From positions 1-64,000 of the forward strand of contig JBBRRB010000033.1 in the NCBI GenBank assembly GCA_038225555.1: a stretch of DNA of 64,000 bases, given 5' to 3'. Of the stretch, positions 18,407 to 29,288 are shown one piece after another. Each line of letters begins with the position of its first letter. Within the stretch, counting starts at the first letter, position 1. The position numbers were made by a program, and so were the translations under genes. The notes beneath the pieces were generated by a model. It did not search any database. It was not told the origin of the DNA and saw nothing but the letters and a program-made list of their open reading frames with translations. The stretch comes from JANXQZ01 sp038225555. GTDB lineage: Bacteria; Acidobacteriota; Terriglobia; Bryobacterales; Bryobacteraceae.

Positions 18407-18585
18407 GATCTACTCTCCCCAAAGGTTATTCAGAGATTCAAGCTTACAGCCTTCCGATGCGACCCCGAAGCGGTTGTTTCGCTAAGCGTTCGACACCCAG
18501 ACATCTCCGCCATTGGTTGACGAGATGTAACGCGACCCATCAATTGCGGCGTCGGCGATTCCTTTCAGTGTTAAGCTGATGCAAA

Positions 18586-19746
18586 TTGCCAGACGTCCCC
18601 AGCTCGCGTGGCATTCTTTCGCCCGCACAATGCGCAGCCCTAGAGCACATCGAAGCCACGACGCGCGACAGAGAGACCGCGGCGCTCTCATCTATATTGA
18701 CTATCTTCGAACACGCCAGATGTGGCTTTGAGAACTACAGCGAAGCAATTGAGTTGGTTCGGCAGCATGCTCGGATCCTGTTCCACTTCCATCCTGACCG
18801 GCTTGGTCGCATGCCCGGCAACGTGGCTGAGAGTCTCCTTCGCGACGGAGTGTACCGAAATCAGTTTGAGACAGGTCTGTCGGGCGCGAGCCCAACCGCT
18901 TTTCCAGGTGGCGAACGTGACCTTTGGGAAAGGACGCTGTTTGGTGGAGCGTATCACGCCGAAAGCGTATTGCCTTCGGAGCGCCCGACACGGAGCGCCC
19001 GAGATACGGAGCACTGGAGCTGATTCGATTCCCCGATGGGCCTGCGCCGCGGTTTGGATCGTGCTATTTCGTGCTCCGAGGCGTGGGCGCACGAACGTCA
19101 ATCACATTCATGGGTAGCGAACACCCGCAGGCCCCGGAGCGAAGTGGGGACCCTCGCAAGACCGCACAGCGTCATGGCAGCAATCCTTGCCGAGATTGAG
19201 AGCGGTGGCATGGCGACTCCGGATTGGCCTCCGTTCCGCACGCCCACGCTAGGGGTGCCGGGCATTACTGTGCGCCGATTCTGCGATCTTCTCCAGAGTC
19301 TCCCCGAAAACCGGCCGGACCCATCGGTTGGCGAGCCGGGACGTGTGCTGGACACAGGGGTAGAGGCCCAAGTTCATGGCGCTGTCATGTTAGAACGAGA
19401 TGTTGAGCGATTGGTTGCGGACCCGGCTTTCGATGGTACGCTCGTTGGGCAGACACTGAGAGAACTCGCTCATAAGTACGGCTTTGAGTTGCAGTGGCAC
19501 TGTGGATTCCGGCTCTGTGTTCGCGATGTGCCAGATGACTTCCGCGGACCGGCGATACCAAGACTCGCGCAGCGTATTGCCGGCATGGAAGGAACTCTGG
19601 ACGCTGCCGTGATCGGGAGGGCCGCAGCCTCGCTGTACCAGGACCCCAATGAGTGGCGCGATTTCGGCGATTACCTGGAAGTCGTCCGGTTTCTGAGACA
19701 ACTGTGGCACGTGTTGGTGCACTTCGGCGAGCGGATTGAGCGCTGA
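18586..19746 (+). pseudogene. DUF3626-family protein, two frameshifts
   Basis: The DUF3626 landmarks are present but in three frames. Frame 1 (18586 to about 18965): FHFHPDRLGRM, LLRDGVYRNQFETGLSG, FPGGERDLWERTLFGGAYH. Frame 2 (about 18970-19110): ERPRYGALELI, FPDGPAPRFGSCYFVL. Frame 3 (about 19110-19746): a long C-terminal region (VMAAILAEIESGG, LAHKYGFELQWHCGFRLCV). The order and spacing match one continuous family member of about 385 residues, so the gene is broken by two single-base indels. DUF3626 has no established function. The left end begins at a TTG and may itself be shortened. Confidence 0.7.
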
Positions 19747-19769
19747 CTTCCAAATCGGAATTTGTTTTC

Positions 19770-19984
19770 CTCGCCACGGCATCTTTCATTCTTACCGGGG
19801 AACGGCTGGTGGCTTCCTACGGCTGCCGGGAACTGATTGAGATGGGTGTGGTCGACATCCTCCAAACCGATATCAACCACGTGGGCGGCATAACAGGGCT
19901 GTGGAAAGTAGGCGCGCTGGCGAGCTTTTCTAACATCTCGATGGCGCCGCATGCGTGCGAAGGCCCCATCGGCGGGCTTGCCAC
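19770..19984 (+). pseudogene. Enolase-superfamily (mandelate racemase/galactonate dehydratase type) fragment
   Basis: About 70 residues typical of the C-terminal barrel of this superfamily: TGERLVASYGCRELIEMG, VDILQTDINHVGGITGLWK and SMAPHACEGPIGGLAT. The HVGGITG strand and the APHA/EGPIG motif are diagnostic. Both ends are missing. On the right it runs directly, at about 19983, into the truncated 3' end of the TonB receptor on the opposite strand, so this is a recombination scar. Confidence 0.7.
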
Positions 19985-22235
19985 GATACGCGACGCCGAA
20001 CCGGGGCATGAAGTTCAGCTTCTGGCCGCTCCAAAGATCGTGATTGCCGGCGCCTGCGAACAGCAGCCCACCGCGAACCTGAAACTGGCTGGCCGGGATC
20101 TGAGGGATGGGGTTCTTGGCATAGTTGGCCGATGCCTGAGTGGCTATAGGGTTGGCGTCTACCCGATCAAAGCCCCGGACCGAGCGGTCAAAGCGCTCTG
20201 ACATCGGCGACTCATACTCATACAAGCAGTCCGACGTTCACGGTCAGCTTTGGCGAGAGTTTTCAATCATCCTGAGGAAGGCTCCATAAAAGGTGTTCTG
20301 AGTGGCGAAACTGGCGCTCTGGGTCATTTGACCCGAGGGGATTGCCAGTAGAAACGAGGCGTAATCCTGCCCGATCGATGCGACGGCGGAGTTGTCGAAT
20401 GGGCCATTGGTGTAAGTTGGCAGAAACGTGAGTTGCGGCGATACATCGAAGCCGCCGAAGAAACCAAATCCGCGGTAGAGGCGAAGGTCGACGCCATAGT
20501 GCAAGGTATGGTTGCCCAACAAAGTAGTCATGGTAGCAGCCCAGTCGTGAACGATGCCGGTGATAGTACCGTCGCCTGAGTTGAAGTTACCGAAGCCCGA
20601 GTAGGTTCCGGTGCACGCGCCCGCACACCGGCCCGCGGGCGCCTTAGTGTTGATGTAGACTTGCGGAAACGTTTGCGTAGCCGGGTTCAAGAGAGACAGC
20701 AGGTTATTACTGAAGCCGAGCGATCCCAGGTTAATCCCCTTGCTGGGGCGGTTCTCAGGTGTTTCCTCATACATCAGGCCATAGCGCAGGTCCAGAATCG
20801 AACGCGGGCTCAACACAACAACGTCGTCCAGAGCCAAACCCTTGGTTGCGCGGATCAGGTGCAAGCCGCCGGATATGTTGTCGTAAAAGTCACTGTCCAC
20901 TTCGTCATAGTGATCGTAGCTAAGCCGTAGATAAGCGGGGTTCTTCTCTGAGAAGTTGTGATCCACACGCGCAACCTGGGCGTCATAACCGAAGACATCC
21001 TTAGTATTGCGCGTATAATTATTTTGGCCGGTCGATGTGCCTCCAGTATTGGGCAGTGGATAGAATGCTTCGATCGCTTTGGCCACCGGATCGATGCGAT
21101 TGGCCGGACTGATATTGCCTGCAAAGGCACTGCGGGTATAGCGGCCATTACTCGCGGCCTGGGTGGTGAGCGGATCGAAGATCTGATACTGCGCCCCTAA
21201 TGCTAACAGCGCCCAGAAGTTACCGCTGCGCTCCGCTAGCGTGGGAACGGTTCCCACGGTGGCCGTCGGCTTGCCCCACTTATTTCCTTCCCATCCATAG
21301 AAAAAGAATGTGCGGTTCTTGCCGTCATAAAGCTTAAGAAGCCTAACGGGGCCACCAAGGGACGCACCATAGCGGTTATCCTGATAAGTGGGTTTCGCGC
21401 CGCCCGATGCGTTCTGAAAAAAAGTGGACGCATCGAGCGCAGAGTTGATGATCCATTCGTGCACCTCGCCGTGATACAAGTTAGTGCCGCCCTTGGAAAT
21501 TGTGTTGAGCACCGCACCCGGGGTATGGCCCACCGCTGCATCGAAGCTGGTGGTCTGCACCTTGAATTCAGATACCGCATTTTCGGGCAATTGAAAAGCG
21601 ACCAGCGGGCTACCGCCCCCGTTGAAGAAGGTATCGGGAATGCCGTCAATGGTGTATTCGTTCGAGAAAAGCGCGTTCCCGTTAGTGGTGAACTGGGATG
21701 ACGCGCTGTTGAAGGAACTCTTCCGTTGACGCAGGTTCGTGGTGTTGGTGACGCCAGGGGTGAGCAGCACAAGCTCGTTTGCGTTGCCTGCTTGCAAGGG
21801 CAAATTCTGGATCTGCCGCTCCCCGACCACCTGTCCCAGGGAGACACTGGATGTCTCTACTAGCGGAGCGCCGCCCTTTACCTCGACGGTTTCAGTGGCG
21901 CTCCCAACCTCCATCGTGAAATCGATGTTGAGGACATCGTTCACTCGAACCTCGACACTGGCGCGATCGGTTCGTTTGAAGCCCGCCAAATCGGCGCTGA
22001 GCGTGTAGGCTCCTGGGACGAGGTAGGGGATGGTGTAGTTTCCCGATTCGTTTGTGCGGCCGGTGGCGGTGGCCCCGGTCTCCTGATTGGTGGCGCGCAC
22101 CTCCACGTTGCCGATCACCGCGCCGGAGGAATCCTGCACTCGGCCGCGGACGGTTCCGCTGCTTTCCTGGGCCGCTAGCGTTAGGACGCAAAGTGAGAGT
22201 GACACAAGAATTACTGAGACTGTCTTCGTGGACAT
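19983..22235 (-). pseudogene. CarboxypepD_reg/TonB-dependent (Oar-like) outer-membrane receptor, truncated and frameshifted
   Basis: The protein starts at 22235 with a signal peptide (VSVILVSLSLCVLTLAAQ). A carboxypeptidase-regulatory domain follows (about 27-108: GTVRGRVQDSSGAVIGNVEV), then a plug-like region (GQVVGERQIQNLPLQAG) and beta-barrel segments. The first frame ends at 20244. Just beyond, continuing sequence (LSPKLTVNVG, YEYESPMSERFDRSVRG, FMPRFGVAYR) is read only after skipping a stop and changing frame. The gene then ends abruptly at about 19983 against the enolase-type fragment. Intact members are about 1000-1200 residues; some 300 or more C-terminal residues are missing. Such receptors bind or import large substrates at the outer membrane, but this one is unlikely to work. 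Confidence 0.8.
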
Positions 22236-22253
22236 ATGAGGGTTCCTTGCTGA

Positions 22254-23213
22254 TTAGCGATCCTGGACCGGATGGGGCGGTGGCGCGGTAGAGCTTGGCG
22301 CGGGCTTGCCATCGATAGTGTTCGGCTCCATCAGTTCTATGCGCGTGCCGTCGGGATCGAAGAGGTTGATCTGACGTTTCCGGTTAACTCCGGTCTGGAT
22401 CTTGATTTCCTTGTCATACCCGATCTTAGCGGCACGCTTCTTCAGTTCTTCCAGTGCCTTGTCGCAATCGGGAACGGTGAGCGATGCGTGGTTTTTACCG
22501 CCGCGAGCCCCCGGTTCCGGCAGGCTCCCGTAAAGCATGAACTCCAGATAGTCGGTCCCTTCGGCGGGCCTCATGTTCACCCAACTGAGAATTTTGGGCG
22601 ACCCGCCACCTCGCCAGGTTTCCTGAAAGCCCAGTATATCGCCATAGAATTTCATAGCCTGGTCGAGGTCGCCCACTAGGACGCCCAAGTGCATGATTTG
22701 AGTGGAAAGGCGGGTATCAGGCATGAACTTGCCCTTTTCGCGCGTGGTCCAACTGTCGGGCTGGTACTCCACGATCTCGACGATATGGCCATCCGGATCC
22801 TTTACATTGAAGTTCTTATTACCGGTCTGGCCTTTTCCTATAGCGCCTTTATCGGCCATGATCGCCACGCTTTTTGACTTCAGGTATGAATACATCCGGT
22901 CGGCACTGTCTGTATACAGGGAGATGTGATTGAGCTGGCCCTCGCCGCGGTCGGCTTCATTGAAGATTTCGAAATATTGATTGTCGTTCACTTTGACGAA
23001 CGCGATCCGCACGCCTTCGCCGCCCTTTTTGGGAAGGGTGAAAGGTTCGCCAAAGCCGAGGAAGTCTTCATAGAACTGCCGGGTTTTGACAAGGTCTTTT
23101 GCATATATCGCCATGTGGGCCACGCCAAGCACCTTTGGGCGTGGAGTTCGAGTTTGCCCTATCAGTAAATTTGCAGCGACAGACAAGAAGACCAGCAGGA
23201 TATTTCGACGCAT
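22254..23213 (-). CDS. Exported protein with two VOC (glyoxalase/dioxygenase-like) domains
   Basis: ATG 23213 is chosen because AGGAG lies upstream and a signal peptide begins there (RRNILLVFLSVAANLLIGQ). The frame is open to 23261 without meaning. Two VOC modules follow: about 30-150 (VLGVAHMAIYAKDLVKTRQFYEDFLGF, DPDGHIVEIVEY) and about 175-300 (IMHLGVLVGDLDQAMKFYGDILGF, NHASLTVPD, DPDGTRIELMEP). His/Glu metal-ligand positions are visible in both (VAHMA/VEIVE and IMHLG/IELME). VOC proteins are metalloenzymes or binding proteins acting on small molecules; the substrate is unknown. It lies 18 bases upstream of the TonB receptor gene and may have served the same substrate. Confidence 0.8.
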   Translation of the reverse strand: MRRNILLVFLSVAANLLIGQTRTPRPKVLGVAHMAIYAKDLVKTRQFYEDFLGFGEPFTLPKKGGEGVRIAFVKVNDNQYFEIFNEADRGEGQLNHISLYTDSADRMYSYLKSKSVAIMADKGAIGKGQTGNKNFNVKDPDGHIVEIVEYQPDSWTTREKGKFMPDTRLSTQIMHLGVLVGDLDQAMKFYGDILGFQETWRGGGSPKILSWVNMRPAEGTDYLEFMLYGSLPEPGARGGKNHASLTVPDCDKALEELKKRAAKIGYDKEIKIQTGVNRKRQINLFDPDGTRIELMEPNTIDGKPAPSSTAPPPHPVQDR

Positions 23214-23368
23214 GTTCGTACTCCTAAATGCAATCGTAAGGCGATAATAGCGGTCCGGCAAGTGAAATTCGGGTCAAGGCTGGCTACCTTTTTAGGGAGT
23301 AGCGTTTTCAGCGACTTACGTGCATAGTCTATACGTAAAGGGCAGCGATATAATACGATTTGGCTTTC

Positions 23369-23945
23369 ATGTTCGAGGCAAATGGGACTGTTATTCCGAC
23401 GGACGACCGTAAGCTGCTGGTCAAGCGCATCGCCTCAAGCCGATACATCAAGCGTTCTGCACGGCTTCGGGATCTGCTGCTCTCTACTTAACCTCGCGGG
23501 TGTTGGACGGGCACTCCGATCAGATTCACGAGCAGGAAGTTGGGAACTGCGTGTTCGAACGCGCCCGCGATTACGACACGATGCGGGATAACATTGTGCG
23601 GGTTCATGCGTCCACGCTTCGCAAGCGACTAGAGCAATATTTTGCGGGTGAAGGTGCTAATGAACCGCTGATCCTGGAGATTCCACGGGGCAATTATGCC
23701 CCGGTGTTCCGTACCCGCGAGTTGGCGCAAGAGATGCCGCGGCGCGAACCACCAGCCTCGAATCCTGCGCCGGCGCCTCCGGTCAGGGATTCCGACTGGC
23801 GGATCCCAACCTTAGCAGCACTGGCGCTGCTGTACGCGGTTACAACTTGCTATCTGTTGATGAGGGGCGGTGCGACGAAATCCCCGCCAGCCACAAGCGC
23901 CCGGCCGATTGCGGTTCAGTTGTTCTGGAGCCAGATTTTTCAATC
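23369..23945 (+). pseudogene. Acidobacterial-type regulator with N-terminal DNA-binding-like domain, frameshifted and truncated
   Basis: The gene starts at ATG 23369, about 20 bases downstream of GATATAAT. The first frame (DRKLLVKRIASSRYIKRSARLRDLLL) is broken at 23476-23490 by what looks like a CT dinucleotide expansion. It resumes as LTSRVLDGHSDQIHEQEVG, FERARDYDTMRDNIVRVHAS, TLRKRLEQYF and IPRGNYAPVF, a pattern seen in many acidobacterial membrane-anchored regulator-like proteins. One transmembrane helix follows (IPTLAALALLYAVTTCYLLM). The expected large C-terminal part is missing: at about 23940 the sequence becomes a DUF3489 fragment on the other strand. Confidence 0.6.
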
Positions 23946-24060
23946 GGACCCGTTCGCCTTCCTTGCCCTTCTCACATTTGACAGTCAGTCCCATCTTCTT
24001 GCCGAGAGTGCCGCTGATAAAGCCGCGCACCGAGTGAGCCTGCCAGTTGGTGGCAGCCAT
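23938..24060 (-). pseudogene. DUF3489 domain fragment
   Basis: About 40 residues match the core of the DUF3489 protein encoded in the prophage at 29289-29729: TNWQAHSVRGFISGTLGKKMGLTV here and TDWQNHSIRGFISGNLTKKMGLTV there, followed by a degenerate charged tail. The N-terminal basic arm and the C-terminus are missing. It is fused head to head with the regulator remnant, marking a recombination point about 5 kb from the prophage copy. Confidence 0.75.
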
Positions 24061-24068
24061 GATGTCCT

Positions 24069-24325
24069 TTAGATCTGAGCATCAAGGAGAATGCGCGAAA
24101 CATTGATCGGTACAGGATGCCCGGCGGATTCGAGTAGATCCATGCCGAGAGCAGTGGGGCGAACCGCGTTGTGCCAGTACGGGCAGTTAACCGGAAGTGC
24201 ATGGCCTGCTGGAGAACCTGAGACGTCCAGGCTGAAACGCCTACCAAGTTTCGAGTCGAGCAGGTCGCCGGCGGTCTGAACCCGGATGGAGAGAGGCGTA
24301 GGCCCGCAGTATTGTCCATTTCCGG
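24069..24325 (-). pseudogene. C-terminal fragment of an unrecognised protein
   Basis: An open minus-strand frame ending at the TAA at 24069-24071 reads like real coding sequence (TPLSIRVQTAGDLLDSKLGR, FSLDVSGSPAGHALPVNC, LGMDLLESAGHPVPINVSRI) but has no start codon in context and no recognisable family. It is adjacent to the DUF3489 fragment and belongs to the same patch of gene debris. Confidence 0.4.
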
Positions 24326-24339
24326 CATATTCACACCGT

Positions 24340-24727
24340 CGCTGCGTTAACCAAAGGAACGCAGGGAGTTACGAGAATATTTGGCTCCCCGAGCGCGACA
24401 TTACAAGAAATAGAAACTGCACCGCCATTGAGAGAGCATTTCAAACCCTTGAAAAAGCACCTACTTCGGTAAACTCGGAGCCATCTTTCTGAGTGACGAT
24501 TCGCTGTTGCGGTTTCTCTGTTTTAAGTCCCTCTTGGGCAGCCAATCGGGACACCTCTCACAAAGACAGGACATCCGTCGTCCATCCGGGAAGGGCCAAT
24601 GGTCCATGGCGCAGAGGCCGAAAATGGCCGAGGTACGTTTGCTCCTTACTCAAAAACGATAAGGCCTTGATCACCTTACAGCATAGTACGCACGAAATAA
24701 ATTCCCCGTCGGTGAACGTCCGCTTCC
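24340..24727. other. Intergenic, nothing recognised
   Basis: About 390 bases, more A+T-rich than the surroundings, without a supported gene on either strand. It follows the 3' end of the PEGA-domain gene; no hairpin with a T run was found. Confidence 0.4.
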
Positions 24728-27690
24728 TTACTTTTCGCGGAAGGAGAACGAAGAGAGCTTATCATAGTCCTGAAAAGCGATTCTACCTTGGAGTAGATTG
24801 TGAGTTTGGTCTTCAAACCGTTCGAGCCGTTCCCAGGTACCCAGAGGAGTCCGGATACTGTGGACGATGGAGTCTGCCGTCAGGTCGATCCTTATTGCAT
24901 AATTGCCGTGCTGTGCATATTGTTCAATGCTTTTGGTTTTTGTGCCTGGGCCTTTGAACTTGTTTCCGTCGATGTAGTAGGACTTGCCGGAAATAACCCA
25001 TTTCACGCGATGGCGCTTCTCCGGGACCACCCGGAACTCGAACTGTCCGGGGGTATGGGGCAGATTCTCTAATTCGCCTAGTCCGTACACATGACGATCT
25101 ACGGATTCAACGTGCTTTGGAACCAACGTTACTGAGAACGTCTTTTTATCGCCTGGCGTTAGTTGCCAGGTCTCCGTTCGGTCTTCAAAACCCGGCTTTG
25201 AAGCGGTCACCCAAAGCGATGCCCCTTGACAGGTGACCGAAAAAGCGCCGGTCACGTCACGTGCCAAGGACTGCTCTGTACCACATTTGTACGATATATG
25301 AGCGCCGGACGGTGAGATGGCGAGAGTCACCATCGCCGCGATCTTTTCGAGTTTTAATTCCGCAGCCCCGAGATCGACTGTCTCGCCGGCGTGAAAAGTC
25401 ATGCGGCGTGAACTCGAGCGATACTGCGGAGGATTCCGAAGTTCAATAACGCGTTCACCGACCGGAACTGAGCTTGAGACAAATCGTCCATCGCTGCCGA
25501 CCGTGCCGACCGTCGAGTTGTCCACAAAGACCTGAGTGCCGGCGGGCAGCTCCTTGAGCGTGAGAGAGGCGATCTGCGGAATCGGGTCGAGCGTAATCGC
25601 AACCTGGACTCGCTCTCCTCGGCGGATTGCAATCGTCTGTTCAGGGGCATCATAAAATCCGGGCTTGCGGATGCTCAGCTTGTATTGCCCGGCCCTGAGA
25701 TTGGGAACGCGCATGATCCCTTTCTCAATTTTGCAAGAGAGCGGCTTTCCGTTGAGCGTGGCTTCGAACTCATCCTGTCCGACGGAGATAAGAAGAGAAC
25801 CCACGGTACCGTCTGAGAAGAGGTGGACCGTTAGTGACGGCGCAGCCTTCACAACGAAGCCTATCTTGCGCTGCTGGTTTGTCTCAGGGATGATGAGTTC
25901 ATGCTGTCCGACCCGCAACGGTTCCCGGTGCAGGCCCTGGGGGCCGATCGTACCAACGGATTGGCCATCGATAACAGCGAGAATTCGTTTAGGTGTAGAA
26001 GAAGCATAAATCCCGAACCCGTTCGCGCCATTACTCATAAAGAAGGCGGTCATGTCTTTTGTTGCGAGGCTCTCGATGGTAGGCGCCTTGAAAGAATCGA
26101 CTACAGTTCGAAACTGGATTTGCTTCCGACCACCTAAAATGCGTACCGTGTGTTGCGTGGCACTGATATTGGCGAGCGTGAAATGCGAATCCTTAAGTTC
26201 GCCGACCAAGAGGTCGTCCAGCCATATCTCGCCGTTCTCGAAGTCGGCGAACAGTTGGAAGGATACGCCCGCAGGAACCGATTGCGCTTGCGGTTTTGAG
26301 AGCGCATCGACAACAGAACCTATGGCGATTCGCGGCTTCGGGAGTCGATAATGCGTGGAGCTTCCTTCCATCCAACAGAGGAGCCAGACCGAGATTGCAA
26401 TGATCAATGCGGCCGTGGTGGCCAGAGCGATCTGAAGCGACCGCCGGTTGATCCTTTGGATCCTGTGACGAATGAGAAAAGATTTGGTGAGTGGAAACAG
26501 CAACGTAGGGGAATTGTTTGGAACGGCGCAGGTTGCGCCGGTCGCTGGAACTGACGCAGGCACGTGCTCCGAAGGGACCCACTGTGCATCTCGGGAATCG
26601 GTCAATACCGCGAGGCGCTCGAACTCGGCATTGATACCGGCATATTGGCCATGTATCCGCCGGATCATGCGCCACCATTCCAGTGCTTCCGGATAATGGC
26701 CATTTTCCTCGTGTTTTCGCGCTTTCACGACCACTGCTTGCACAAGGCTGATTTTCTCCGCTTCGATCTTCAACGCTTGAAAAAAGGGGTGCTCCGGGTA
26801 GCGTGCCAGCGCTTCGTTTGAAATCTCGACGACCTCATGGTAAGCCGAAGCTTCCGAGCTTTCGAGCATGCGCCTCCCGCGAGCATAGCTCTCCTCTACA
26901 TACTGATGTGCTGAGAGCACGAGCGAATAGAAGGTCTTGTAGTTCGCACCATTCCCCGCAGTCGAAGTATCCGGGGCCTGAGCTTCAAGGTCTAGCACGC
27001 GGCGCAGTTTGGTGAGCGCTGTTTCGAACTCGTAATTCTTCCAGGCTTTCGCGAGCCGCCTGGTGAAGCTGTTGCTTCTCATGCAGCGCCGACAGGTAGG
27101 CTCGCTCACGTACCTCCACATCGGCCAGCATAGCGAGGGCGCGCGATTCACCCGGCCGCAGATCTGTGATGTTCTGTAAGACTATGCGCGCGCGGCTATA
27201 CGCGTGCTTATCAAGGTGAGTCTTGGCTGACGCGAACGATTCAGCCAATTGTTGCAGTGTGAGCTGTTTCTGGATTTGCTCTTTGAGCGCAAGCGCATCT
27301 GGACTGGAAATATCGAGCTTCAGCAACTGCTCCACACCCTGCAGGGCGAGCCCATACTCTTTTTCGACGATGAGTCTCCTGGCGCGGTTGGTCAATTCGT
27401 GGATGGTGTTTGTACGAATGGCCTGATTAAGCTGACGCCGCAATGGAGCTAGAGCGGGATCGATGTGGCCGGCCGCTTCGAGGTCCGTGAGGATCTCGGC
27501 TGCCAACTGATGATCGCCCTGCTCGAACGCACACGTCGCCCGCTGTATACGTGGAAGGATCCTGGCAGGATCGAAGAAGTCGATCGGCTCATTGCGAACC
27601 GCCTTCAAGAACGTATCGGCTAACTCTGGGGCGGTGGAGAAACGGTGCCGCGGCTGCTTCGCATCGGTCTTTCCCTTCGCCGTTAGACAA
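24728..27690 (-). pseudogene. Kinase-associated PEGA/TPR protein, lacking its kinase domain and frameshifted
   Basis: From the right, the frame entered at about 27690 begins inside what looks like the last helix of a Ser/Thr kinase domain (QPRHRFSTAPELADTFLKA). It continues through helical TPR-like sequence to about 27050, where the frame changes (EKQQLHQAAR then KAWKNYEFETALTKL). The second frame runs to 24728 with more helical repeats, a transmembrane helix (LQIALATTAALIIAISVWLLCW) and several PEGA-like beta domains (NLRAGQYKLSIRKPGF, LPAGTQVFVDNSTVGTVG). In intact relatives a PknB-type kinase precedes this. Here it is absent and phage genes start instead, so the gene was cut at the prophage junction. 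It cannot be a working kinase. Confidence 0.7.
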
Positions 27691-27776
27691 CATATACATC
27701 CGAAGCAGAACGACCCACGGCGCATCCAGCACCACGGACCCAATCCGCACTACGGATCGAAAAGGAAAGCCCAGGC

Positions 27777-29080
27777 ATGAAGGCGAGGTCGCGCACCACG
27801 AATCGGGAAGTCGCCAGCGCCGGTGGTGCGCCTCCGCGCTTCCGCGAACTCGCAGTCCAGATCTGGACAATCGACAGGTTGATCCCGTACGCCCGGAATG
27901 CCCGGACGCACACCGACGAACAGGTGGCGCAGGTTGCCGCCAGCATCGTCGAGTTCGGGTGGACCAACCCGATCCTGGTCGGAGCGGACGGAGTGATTAT
28001 TGCCGGCCACGCGCGCCTGACGGCGGCACGTAAGCTCCGTATAAACGAAGTGCCGGTCATCGTGCTCGACGGCCTTTCCGAAACACAGAGGCGCGCGCTC
28101 ATTCTCGCGGACAATCGCCTGGCCATGAGCGCGGGGTGGGACGAAGAGATGCTGCGCGTCGAACTTGAACGCTGCAGGAGGACGCGTTCAATCTCGATCT
28201 GGTCGGCTTTACAGACGAGGAACTGGAAGAGTACCTGCGCGAACCGGAGTCCACGCAGGACGGGCTGACCGATCCGGACGCGGTTCCGGCCGAGCAGGAG
28301 GCCGTCGTCACGGTGCGCGGCGACGTGTGGGTCCTCGGCCAGCATCGCGTGCTCTGCGGCGACGCCACGCAGATGGCCGACATCGAAAAAGTCCTGGCAG
28401 GCGGGCTGGCCGACATGGTGTTTACCGATCCGCCGTACAACGTCGCGTATGAAGGCAAGACGGCGAAGAAGCTAACCATCGACAACGATGCTCTCGGCGG
28501 CAAGTTCTACGAGTTCCTGCGGGACGCCTCGGCCAACATGCTGGCGATGACGAAGGGCGCGATCTACATGTGCATGTCGTCGTCGGAACTGCACACGCTC
28601 TTCCGGGCGTTCACCGACGCCGGTGGCCATTGGTCCACGTTCGTAATCTGGGCCAAGCATCATTTCACTCTGGGACGGTCGGACTACCAGCGCATGTACG
28701 AGCCGATCCTCTACGGCTGGCGCGACGGGACACAGCATTTCTGGTGCGGTGACCGGAACCAGGGCGACGTGTGGTTCATCAAGCGGCCCATGGCGAATCT
28801 GGAGCACCCAACGATGAAGCCCGTGGAACTCGTCGAGCGTGCGCTCCGGAACAGCAGTAAGACGCGCGATACGATCCTCGATCCCTTCGGCGGGTCTGGA
28901 ACTACGCTAATCGCGTGCGAGAAGTCTGGTCGGCAGGCGCGGCTGATCGAGTTGGAGCCGAAGTACTGCGACGTGATCATCCGGCGCTGGCAGGACTTCA
29001 CGGGGCAAGAAGCAAAGCTTGAAGCCGACGGGAGAAGCTACAGCGAGGTCGCGAGCGAGCGAACCCCAGTGGCTGCGTGA
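27777..29080 (+). pseudogene. ParB-like/DNA methyltransferase fusion, frameshifted at about 28172
   Basis: AAAGGAAAG precedes ATG 27777. The N-terminal ParB/Srx-like domain (about 30-130) has YARNARTHTDEQVAQVA, GVIIAGHARLTAARKL and LADNRLAM. A single lost base near 28172 breaks the frame, and LQEDAFNLDLVGFTDEELEE is read in the next one. The C-terminal methyltransferase has DPPYN (motif IV) before DPFGGSGTT (motif I), the beta-class order of N6-adenine/N4-cytosine methyltransferases. Phage fusions of this kind may modify phage DNA against restriction or regulate it (family knowledge). An intact version would be about 434 residues. The second part could start independently at 28313, but would then lack the ParB half. 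Confidence 0.8.
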
Positions 29081-29240
29081 AGTGGATCGGTGCCGCGCAG
29101 AGATAGCGGCCATCGAAACGCTGCTGCTCTCCGGCCACCCGGACATTGAGGGGCTTTGCTTGGCGCTATCGGACTGGTCAGCCGAGTTGAGGATTCTTGA
29201 GGCAGGAGATGCAGAAGCAGAACCGCCGCCGGACGAATGA
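29019..29240 (+). CDS. Small phage protein
   Basis: 73 residues from a TTG start overlapping the methyltransferase end by about 60 bases. The core EVDRCRAEIAAIETLLLSG and HPDIEGLCLALSDWSAELRI looks like a conserved helical phage protein found between methyltransferase and terminase genes (recognised by pattern, no named family). The overlap suggests coupled translation. The true start may be internal. Confidence 0.5.
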   Translation: MKPTGEATARSRASEPQWLREVDRCRAEIAAIETLLLSGHPDIEGLCLALSDWSAELRILEAGDAEAEPPPDE

Positions 29241-29269
29241 AAAAAGCCGCCAGCGCGAAGGCTGGCGGC
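29240..29269 (-). terminator. Rho-independent terminator for the DUF3489 gene
   Basis: Perfect 9-bp stem GCCGCCAGC/GCTGGCGGC (29246-29254 and 29261-29269) with a 6-base loop. On the minus strand it is followed by six T (complement of 29240-29245). It lies just after the DUF3489 stop and also separates it from the converging gene at 29240. Confidence 0.85.
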
Positions 29270-29288
29270 GTGGAGGGCGCGGTCGCGC

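Noticed and set aside
18482..18691. Small minus-strand frame ending STNGGDVWVSNA
   Set aside because: The end resembles a beta-propeller tail, but it is too short and most of it is antisense to the DUF3626 gene.
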